Source: Gammaproteobacteria bacterium (GTDB lineage Bacteria; Pseudomonadota; Gammaproteobacteria; SZUA-140). From it: 49,894 bases of DNA. The translations under genes and the position numbers were made by a program. The DNA lies in NCBI GenBank assembly GCA_026982565.1, contig JALSGV010000139.1, positions 1 through 49,894 on the forward strand, given 5' to 3'. Positions within the stretch are counted from its first letter, which is position 1. Each line of letters opens with the position of its first letter. Under the pieces are notes generated by a model. The model had not been told where the DNA came from. It was given only the letters and a program-made list of their open reading frames with translations, and did no database searches. Positions 42,214-49,894 of the stretch are shown one piece after another.

Positions 42214-43347
42214 TCAACCTGACATCATCACCATATTGTCACGGTGGATCAGCTCCGGCTCGTCCACGTAGCCCAGAATGGCCTCGATGTCGCGGCTGGG
42301 ATGCCCCACGATCTTTTGCGCTTCCTCGGCATTGTAGTTCACCAGCCCGCGGGCGATTTCACGGCCCTGGGCGTCCACGCAGGCCACCACCTCACCCCGT
42401 GAAAATCCACCTTCCACCGCCTTGACGCCAATGGGTAACAGGCTGCGCCCGGACTCCAGCAGCACCTTGACGGCCCCATCATCCAGCACGAACTTGCCAC
42501 GCACCTGCAATTGCCCGGCGAGCCAGCGCTTGCGCGCATCCAGGGGGGCCTGGGCCGGCATGATCAAAGTGCCGACCTCATCCCCCTGAGCGATCTGTTC
42601 CAGCACACCGCTGCGCCGCCCCGAGGCGATGATGGTGGGCGTGCCGGAACGCGCGGCATGGCGCGCGGCGCGCACCTTGGTGAGCATCCCGCCCCGCCCC
42701 CACTTGCCGACCCCGCCGCCGGCAGCCTGCGCTTCCAACGCCGCATCACCGGCGCGGGCTTCCCGGATCAGCCTTGCATCGGCGTGCCGGTTGGGATCCT
42801 TGTCGTACATGCCTTCCTGATCGGTAAGGATCACCAGCACATCCGCCTCGACGAGGTTGGCCACCAGCCCCGCCAGGGTGTCGTTGTCGCCGAAACGGAT
42901 CTCCTCCACGGCCACCGTATCGTTTTCGTTGATCACCGGCACCACCCCCAGGTTCAGGAGGGTACGCAGGGTACTGCGGGCATTGAGATAACGCTGGCGG
43001 TCTGCCAGGTCGTCATGGGAAAGAAGAATCTGCGCGGTATGCACGCCCTGTCTTTGGAACGCCGATTCATAGACCTGAATGACGCCCATCTGCCCCACCG
43101 CCGCGGCCGCCTGCAGCTCGTGCAGGGCATGGGGCCGCCGCTGCCAGCCCAGGCGCTTGATGCCCTCCGAAACGGCGCCGGATGACACCAGCAACACTTC
43201 CGCTCCATTGCGGCACAGCGCGGCCATTTGATCGGCCCAATCGTTGATCAACGCGGTATCCAGCCCCTCACCGTCATTGGTCAGCAGGGAACTGCCCACC
43301 TTGACGACCCAGCGCCGGGCATTTTTGAATGAAGTACGGTTGGTCAT
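42214..43347 (-). CDS. proB: Glutamate 5-kinase with PUA domain
   Basis: 377 residues: an amino-acid kinase domain ([53 protein letters not shown]) and a C-terminal PUA domain (~285-370, including [19 protein letters not shown]). First step of proline synthesis. The ATG at 43347 is chosen because further upstream the frame runs through a heptamer repeat array. The ribosome site is weak (ACTCCCAA), perhaps because that array lies directly upstream. Last of the rplU-rpmA-obgE-proB run. Confidence 0.95.
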   Translation of the reverse strand: MTNRTSFKNARRWVVKVGSSLLTNDGEGLDTALINDWADQMAALCRNGAEVLLVSSGAVSEGIKRLGWQRRPHALHELQAAAAVGQMGVIQVYESAFQRQGVHTAQILLSHDDLADRQRYLNARSTLRTLLNLGVVPVINENDTVAVEEIRFGDNDTLAGLVANLVEADVLVILTDQEGMYDKDPNRHADARLIREARAGDAALEAQAAGGGVGKWGRGGMLTKVRAARHAARSGTPTIIASGRRSGVLEQIAQGDEVGTLIMPAQAPLDARKRWLAGQLQVRGKFVLDDGAVKVLLESGRSLLPIGVKAVEGGFSRGEVVACVDAQGREIARGLVNYNAEEAQKIVGHPSRDIEAILGYVDEPELIHRDNMVMMSG

Positions 43348-43358
43348 TTGGGAGTGAG

Positions 43359-44947
<1,589 letters not shown>

Positions 44948-44979
44948 CTTTCTCTACCTCTTCGAAACTGAATCCATTG

Positions 44980-45294
44980 TTATTCCGCGCTGATGCCTGT
45001 GATCTGCACTTCGGTATAGGACTGACGGTGCCCCATCTGCTTGCGCGAGTGCTTGCGGCGGCGGAACTTGATGATCTTGATCTTCTTGTGGCGACCCTGC
45101 GCCCTGATCGTGGCGGTCACCTTGCCGCCCGCGACATAGGGAGCGCCGACCTTGATGTCGTCGCCGTCGGCGATCATCAGCACCTTGTCGAAATCAACCG
45201 CATCGCCATCCGCCGCATTGAGTTTCTCAACACGCAGGACGTCACCCTCGGACACCCGATACTGTTTGCCACCGGTCATAATTACCGCGTACAT
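44980..45294 (-). CDS. rplU: 50S ribosomal protein L21
   Basis: 104 residues: [25 protein letters not shown], ending in the L21 signature [33 protein letters not shown] precedes the ATG at 45294; a longer frame from 45324 is not supported. It is first of the ribosomal pair with rpmA and divergent from ispB across 187 bp that must hold both promoters. Confidence 0.97.
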   Translation of the reverse strand: MYAVIMTGGKQYRVSEGDVLRVEKLNAADGDAVDFDKVLMIADGDDIKVGAPYVAGGKVTATIRAQGRHKKIKIIKFRRRKHSRKQMGHRQSYTEVQITGISAE

Positions 45295-45481
45295 ATTCCA
45301 CTCCAGACTAGGTAAATTCATCAAAATCGATGCAAGCCGGGCATTTTAGCGATTGTGGCGAAACAGGTCAATGGCTTAATGAATTCGACTTGCCACGGAT
45401 AGCCAAGAATCTTACACTCAGAGATCACTTACAAGAACCTGAAACACCTTGCTGATATCACAAAACACCCCTGAACCGTCG

Positions 45482-46450
45482 ATGGATTTTGAGGCGATTC
45501 TTGCGCTCACTGCTGATGACATGGCGGCCGTGGACAGGGCCATCCACCACCGCCTGAAGTCAAATGTCAGCCTGATCAACCAGTTATCCTTCTACATCGT
45601 CAACGGCGGCGGCAAGCGTATACGCCCCTTGCTGGTGCTGCTGAGCGCCCGCGCCTCCGGCTACCAGGGCACGGAGCACATCAATCTCTCCGCCATCATC
45701 GAGTTCATCCATACCGCCACCCTGCTCCATGACGACGTGGTGGACGCCTCCGAGCTGCGCCGCGGCCAGGAGACCGCCAATGCCGTGTGGGGCAACGAGG
45801 CCAGCGTCCTGGTGGGCGACTTTCTCTATTCGCGGGCCTTCGAAATGATGGTGGAAGTCAACAATCCCAAGATCATGGAAATCATGGCCCACACCACCAA
45901 CACCATCGCCGAGGGCGAGGTTCTGCAGCTTCTCAACACAAACGATGCCGAAACCAGCGAAGCCAGCTACCTGGAAGTCATCCGCTGCAAGACCGCCAAG
46001 CTGTTCGAGGCCGCCTCACAGGTCGGCGCCGTCATCAGCGGCTCGAGCCCTGAAAAGGAGGACGCGCTGGCCCGCTACGGCATGCACATCGGCGCGGCTT
46101 TCCAGTTGATCGATGATGTTCTCGATTACACGGCCTCATCGGAACAGATGGGCAAGAACATCGGCGACGATCTCGCGGAAGGCAAGCCCACGCTTCCCCT
46201 CATCCATGCCATGCGTGTCGGCACTGAAGATCAGGCCGCCACCATCCGCCACGCGATCCAGACCGGGGGACGCGACAACATCGACACGGTCCTAAAAATC
46301 ATTGAAACGACGGACGCCTTGGCATACACTGCGCGTGCGGCGCACAAGGAGGCCCAGCTGGCCATCGATGCAATCGGCCCGGTAAACGCAAGCCCCTACA
46401 AAGACGCGCTCATCGCCTTGGCCGAGTTTTCCGTCAAGCGCAGTTATTGA
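45482..46450 (+). CDS. ispB: Octaprenyl diphosphate synthase IspB
   Basis: 322-residue trans-prenyltransferase making the side chain of ubiquinone. It has both Asp-rich motifs: LLHDDVVD (first) and LIDDVLDY (second), plus GGGKRIRPLL for substrate binding. The ATG at 45482 aligns with the E. coli start; a TTG at 45449 is less likely. The rplU/ispB divergence is conserved in gammaproteobacteria. tRNA-Pro follows 6 bp after the stop. Confidence 0.93.
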   Translation: MDFEAILALTADDMAAVDRAIHHRLKSNVSLINQLSFYIVNGGGKRIRPLLVLLSARASGYQGTEHINLSAIIEFIHTATLLHDDVVDASELRRGQETANAVWGNEASVLVGDFLYSRAFEMMVEVNNPKIMEIMAHTTNTIAEGEVLQLLNTNDAETSEASYLEVIRCKTAKLFEAASQVGAVISGSSPEKEDALARYGMHIGAAFQLIDDVLDYTASSEQMGKNIGDDLAEGKPTLPLIHAMRVGTEDQAATIRHAIQTGGRDNIDTVLKIIETTDALAYTARAAHKEAQLAIDAIGPVNASPYKDALIALAEFSVKRSY

Positions 46451-46456
46451 TCATTT

Positions 46457-46533
46457 CGGGGTGTAGCTCAGCCTGGTAGAGCACTGTCTTCGGGAGGCAG
46501 GGGCCGGAGGTTCAAATCCTCTCACCCCGACCA
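46457..46533 (+). tRNA. tRNA-Pro(CGG)
   Basis: 77-base cloverleaf: acceptor CGGGGTG/CACCCCG, D-arm GCTC/GAGC, anticodon stem CTGTC/GGCAG with loop TTCGGGA giving CGG (reads CCG), T-arm GGAGG-TTCAAAT-CCTCT, and encoded CCA. It starts 6 bp after ispB. Confidence 0.96.
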
Positions 46534-46614
46534 ATGGTCACGCACCCCCGAAAAGCCTCTCTCTGTCACCGCCGGACCGCCACCGGCCGGATGGTGCCGT
46601 GCCAGGAGCCTGCC

Positions 46615-48339
46615 ATGCCCATACACAATGCGGATATTGCCGCGATTTTTGAGCAAATCGCCGATCTCCTCGAAATCGAGAACGACAATCCCTTCCGCAT
46701 TCGCGCCTACCGCAATGCCGCCCGCACCCTGCGCAATCTGGGACAGGATGTCGGCGACATGCTGGCGGGGGGCAAGGATCTGACGAAGCTGCCCGGCATC
46801 GGCAAGGACCTGGCCGCCAAGATTGAGGAGATTGTCGCCACCGGCCGTTGCCGCACCCTGGACAAGCTTCACAAGCGCACCTCGCCGGGGCTGAGCGAAC
46901 TGTTGAGAATCCCCGGCCTGGGCCCCAAACGCGTCAGCGCCCTGTATCACGAGTTGGACATCCATACCCCGGAGCAACTCTATCGCGCCGCCAGGGACGG
47001 CCGCATCCGCGCCCTGCCCGGCTTCGGCGAGAAGACAGAGCAGCATATCCTGGAGAACATCGAGGCCCACGTCCAGAAAGACAGCCGCATCAAGCTCGCC
47101 ACGGCCGCTCAGTACGCGCGCGCCCTGGAGGCCTATCTGCGGCAGGCCGCGGGGGTCTCCCAGGTCACTGTCGCCGGCAGCTACCGCCGCTGCCGGGAGA
47201 CCGTCGGCGATCTGGATATTCTGGTATGCGCCGGCAATGACAGCCCGGTGATGGACCATCTCATCCTTTACGATGAGGTCGCCCAGGTGCTCTCCCAGGG
47301 CAGGACCCGCGCCACGGTCATATTACGCTCCGGACTGCAGGTGGACGTGCGCGTGGTGGACAAAAAAAATTACGGAGCGGCGTTGTATTACTTCACCGGC
47401 TCCAAGGCACACAATATCGAGATCCGCAAGCTGGCCCGCAAGCGGGGACTCAAGATCAACGAATACGGAGTCTTCCAGAATGGCCGGCGCGTGGCGGGCG
47501 ACACCGAGGCTTCCGTCCTGGGCGCCGTGGGTTTGCCGTATATCGCGCCGGAGCTGAGAGAGAACCGCGGCGAAATCGAGGCCGCCCAGGCGGGCATGCT
47601 GCCGCAACTGGTGGAACGCGGCGACCTCAAAGGCGATCTTCACGCCCACACGAAGGCCACGGACGGACACGATACATTGAAGGCCATGGCCCTCGCCGCC
47701 AGGGAACGGGGACTGGAATACCTAGCCGTCACGGAACACTCCCGGCGCCTCACCGTCGCCCATGGCCTCGATCAGAGGCGCCTGCTGCAGCAGATGGAGC
47801 AAATCGATGAACTCAATGAGACGCTCCGGGGCATCACCCTGCTGAAGGGCATCGAGGTGGACATCCTGGAAGATGGCCGCCTCGACCTGCCGGACGCGGT
47901 ACTGGGCAGGCTGGACCTGGTCATCGGCGCGGTGCACAGCAAGTTCCACCTCAGCCGCGCCCGGCAGACCCGCCGTATTCTGCGGGCCATGGATCATCCC
48001 CATTTCACCCTGCTGGCCCATCCCAGCGGCCACCTGCTGCTGGAACGCGCCCCCTACGACGTGGACATGCCCCGCATCATCCGCCATGCCCGCGAGCGCG
48101 GCTGCTTCCTGGAACTCAACGCTCACCCCATGCGCCTCGACCTGCTGGATTCCTATTGCATGCTGGCGCGCGAGGAAGGCGTGCTGATAAGCATCAACTC
48201 GGACGCCCACAGCACCATGGACTTCGACAATCTCGCCTACGGCGTCGGCCAGGCGCGGCGTGGCTGGCTGGAAAAGAAGGATGTGCTGAACACCCGCCCC
48301 CTGGAGGTGCTGCGCGGCTTGCTGAAGCGAACCATGTAG
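46615..48339 (+). CDS. polX: Family X DNA polymerase with PHP domain (PolX)
   Basis: 574 residues. Helix-hairpin-helix regions (LPGIGKDLAAKIEEI, IPGLGPKRVSALY, LPGFGEKTEQHIL). Then the nucleotidyltransferase core GSYRRCRETVGDLDILV with two Asp and a third in QVDVRVVDK. The C-terminal PHP domain is DLHAHTKATDGHD...VTEHSRRL...GAVHSKFH...NSDAHS, whose metal ligands suggest 3'-5' exonuclease activity. A base-excision repair role is known for bacterial PolX. The CAGGAG site fixes the ATG at 46615. Confidence 0.93.
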   Translation: MPIHNADIAAIFEQIADLLEIENDNPFRIRAYRNAARTLRNLGQDVGDMLAGGKDLTKLPGIGKDLAAKIEEIVATGRCRTLDKLHKRTSPGLSELLRIPGLGPKRVSALYHELDIHTPEQLYRAARDGRIRALPGFGEKTEQHILENIEAHVQKDSRIKLATAAQYARALEAYLRQAAGVSQVTVAGSYRRCRETVGDLDILVCAGNDSPVMDHLILYDEVAQVLSQGRTRATVILRSGLQVDVRVVDKKNYGAALYYFTGSKAHNIEIRKLARKRGLKINEYGVFQNGRRVAGDTEASVLGAVGLPYIAPELRENRGEIEAAQAGMLPQLVERGDLKGDLHAHTKATDGHDTLKAMALAARERGLEYLAVTEHSRRLTVAHGLDQRRLLQQMEQIDELNETLRGITLLKGIEVDILEDGRLDLPDAVLGRLDLVIGAVHSKFHLSRARQTRRILRAMDHPHFTLLAHPSGHLLLERAPYDVDMPRIIRHARERGCFLELNAHPMRLDLLDSYCMLAREEGVLISINSDAHSTMDFDNLAYGVGQARRGWLEKKDVLNTRPLEVLRGLLKRTM

Positions 48340-48347
48340 AAACGCGG

Positions 48348-48776
48348 TCAGGAGCCGGTCTTCATCTCGGTCTTGCGCAACTGGCGGGCCAGTTTGTCGA
48401 GGACGCTGTTGACATATTTATGGCCATGTTCCGCGCCGAACAGTTTGGCCAGTTCCACCGACTCGTTGATGACGACGCGGCAGGGGATCTCCGGATGGTA
48501 GGCGAGTTCGCATACGCCCACGCGCAGGATGGCGCTCTCCACGGGATCGACTTCCGCCAGGTCACGGTCCAGGGCGGGCGTAATGAGGCGATCTATTTCA
48601 TCGGCATGCTTGGCCAGATGCCCGATCAGTTTCTTGAAATATTGCTGATTGACGCGGCGGCTGTCCTCCTCGGCGAGGAACTCCAGGTCCGTGGTGGCCG
48701 TCTCGTCACCGGACAGCGCCATCTGGTAGAGGGATTGAACGGCGCAGCGCCGCGCCCAGCTTCTCGTCTGTTTCAT
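48348..48776 (-). CDS. nusB: Transcription antitermination factor NusB
   Basis: 142 residues of all-helical NusB: RRCAVQSLYQMALSGDE, then VDPVESAILRVGVCELAYHPEIPCRVVINESVELAKLFGAEHGHKYVNSVLDKLAR. It binds boxA RNA with S10 for rRNA antitermination. It lies 12 bp after ribH in the conserved ribBA-ribH-nusB order, and its end faces polX with an 8-bp gap. Confidence 0.96.
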   Translation of the reverse strand: MKQTRSWARRCAVQSLYQMALSGDETATTDLEFLAEEDSRRVNQQYFKKLIGHLAKHADEIDRLITPALDRDLAEVDPVESAILRVGVCELAYHPEIPCRVVINESVELAKLFGAEHGHKYVNSVLDKLARQLRKTEMKTGS

Positions 48777-48788
48777 GGCTGAACGAAA

Positions 48789-49262
48789 TCAGTCCAGGCC
48801 GCGCAATAGGCTGATCATTTCGATGGCCGTGAGGGCCGCCTCGGCGCCCTTGTTGCCCGCCTTGGTGCCGGCCCGCTCGATGGCCTGCTCGATGGTATCC
48901 ACCGTCAACACGCCGAAAGCGACGGGGATCTCCATCTGCAGGGCGACTTCGGACAATCCCTGCACGCAACTGCCGGCCACATATTCGAAGTGCGGGGTCG
49001 CGCCGCGTATGACCGCGCCCAGGGCGATGACGGCATCATAGTTCCCCTTCCGCGCCACGCGCTTGGCGATCAGGGGCAGCTCGAAGGCGCCCGGCACCTG
49101 GTAGACATCGACGGCCTTCCCGTCGATTTGATGCTGTGCCAGGGCTTCCATGGCGCCGCTGAGCAGGTGGTCCACGATAAAGCTGTTGAAACGCGACATC
49201 ACGATGGCGATGCGCACACCGCCGACGACCATTTCACCCTTGTATTCCTGATATGTTCCCAT
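48789..49262 (-). CDS. ribH: 6,7-dimethyl-8-ribityllumazine synthase
   Basis: 157-residue lumazine synthase, next-to-last step of riboflavin synthesis: [58 protein letters not shown], and [20 protein letters not shown]. All match the family. It lies 17 bp after ribBA. Confidence 0.96.
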   Translation of the reverse strand: MGTYQEYKGEMVVGGVRIAIVMSRFNSFIVDHLLSGAMEALAQHQIDGKAVDVYQVPGAFELPLIAKRVARKGNYDAVIALGAVIRGATPHFEYVAGSCVQGLSEVALQMEIPVAFGVLTVDTIEQAIERAGTKAGNKGAEAALTAIEMISLLRGLD

Positions 49263-49279
49263 TTTTCACCTGTTGGTCT

Positions 49280-49894
49280 TCATTCCTCATGCCCGATGTA
49301 TTCGACGATATCCAGGTCGAAACCCGAAAGGGCGTGCAGTTTCCTGGGGGATCCCAGCACGCGCATGCGGTGCACACCCAGCTCCACGAGTATCTGCGCG
49401 CCCACGCCGTAGGTGCGCAATTCCGCGCCATTATGCGGCTCGGGCAGTATGACGCCCTTGTCGCGCATATGGTAGTTTTTGATACGCCGGATCATCTGCG
49501 CGCTGTCCTCATTGTACCGCAATACCACGATGATGCCGCTGCCTTCCCGCACCACGCGGCGCATGGCATTGTGCAGCGTCCAGGTCTTGTCCTGCTGCGA
49601 CACTTCGAACATGTCGTTGAGGCTGTCTTCCATGTGCACCCGCACCAGCACGGAGGACGCCGTATCGGGCTCGCCGTACACCAGCGCCAAGTGCACGCGG
49701 CCATCGGTCTTGTCCTGAAAGGCCTTGAGCTGGAAATCGCCCGCTGCGGTGGGCAGGCGGCACTCGGCCACCCTCTCGACCGTCTTTTCGTGGGCCATGC
49801 GGTAGCGGATGAGATCGGCGACGGTGCCGATGCGGATCCCGTGCTCGCGGGCGAAACGCTCCAGTTCCGGACGCCGCGCCATGCTGCCGTCCTC
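49280..49894 (-). CDS. ribBA: RibBA (DHBP synthase fused to GTP cyclohydrolase II-like domain), C-terminal part
   Basis: The gene runs off the window; about 205 codons are visible. The first residues, EDGSMARRPELERFAREHGIRIGTVADLIRYR, are the end of DHBP synthase (RibB), so the ATG at 49882 is internal. The following GCHII-like domain lacks the Cys zinc ligands: the usual ECLTGDVFGSLRCDCG region reads EDSLNDMFEVSQQDKTWTLH. The second activity is probably lost, as in many proteobacterial RibBA proteins, and a separate ribA is expected elsewhere. Confidence 0.9.
   Translation of the reverse strand, partial: EDGSMARRPELERFAREHGIRIGTVADLIRYRMAHEKTVERVAECRLPTAAGDFQLKAFQDKTDGRVHLALVYGEPDTASSVLVRVHMEDSLNDMFEVSQQDKTWTLHNAMRRVVREGSGIIVVLRYNEDSAQMIRRIKNYHMRDKGVILPEPHNGAELRTYGVGAQILVELGVHRMRVLGSPRKLHALSGFDLDIVEYIGHEE

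Noticed and set aside
46534..46614. Extended PolX N-terminus starting at the tRNA end
   Set aside because: It would start 1 base after the tRNA CCA; the ATG at 46615 has a proper CAGGAG site and matches the PolX start.

Overview
The window looks like chromosome of a GC-rich gammaproteobacterium. The evidence is the murJ-ribF-ileS-lspA-ispH and rplU-rpmA-obgE-proB operons, a Pseudomonas-type minor pilin cluster directly behind algZ/algR, rpsT with a UUG start, and ispB. Paired DUF6502/DUF5666 genes and several B12-linked genes suggest an environmental, perhaps sulfur-oxidising, lineage. That last step is inference; I cannot name the genus. Housekeeping genes are intact and tightly packed. The accessory interest lies in regulation and in small repeats.

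Layout. 1-9113: sensor kinase AlgZ and LytTR regulator AlgR, then fimT-pilV-pilW-pilX-pilY1-pilY2-pilE for type IV pilus priming, with AlgR-box-like sites in front of fimT. 9126-9572: nested repeats. 9573-12485: a large exported SBBP-repeat protein that overlaps metE tail to tail. 12376-29044: a vitamin B12 region. It holds B12-independent methionine synthase MetE with divergent MetR; a cobalamin riboswitch in front of class Ia ribonucleotide reductase nrdAB; a PIN/Phd-type toxin-antitoxin pair; a second cobalamin riboswitch in front of a BtuB-like receptor and a TonB protein; an AsmA protein; a PduO-type cobalamin adenosyltransferase; and the ampD-cobC-like-btuF-like run. Together these cover B12 uptake, activation and salvage as well as B12-sparing enzymes. 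29130-33284: a PilZ protein, a palindromic mobile element, a DUF6502-DUF5666 lipoprotein operon that appears to start leaderless from an operator-overlapped promoter, and a small exported Cys protein. 33479-41696: tRNA-Thr(CGT), then thiO-ispH-lspA-ileS-ribF-murJ on the minus strand. 41838-45294: rpsT (+), then proB, obgE, rpmA and rplU (-), with heptamer-repeat arrays on both sides of obgE. 45482-49894: ispB, tRNA-Pro(CGG), a PolX/PHP polymerase, then nusB-ribH-ribBA on the minus strand, with ribBA cut by the window end.

Three families of non-coding repeats stand out. (1) A 280-bp element with 31-bp perfect terminal inverted repeats flanked by TA, in two full copies and one partial copy. (2) The 20-bp palindrome CCTGAATCCGTGGRTTCAGG, found alone or as the ends of a 160-bp hairpin element, with 5-bp flanking direct repeats at two sites. 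(3) TACAAGG/GGGAAAGG heptamer-like arrays around a shared core, on both sides of obgE. Families 1 and 2 are nested at 9126-9527. All functions are read from sequence only; no database search was possible.
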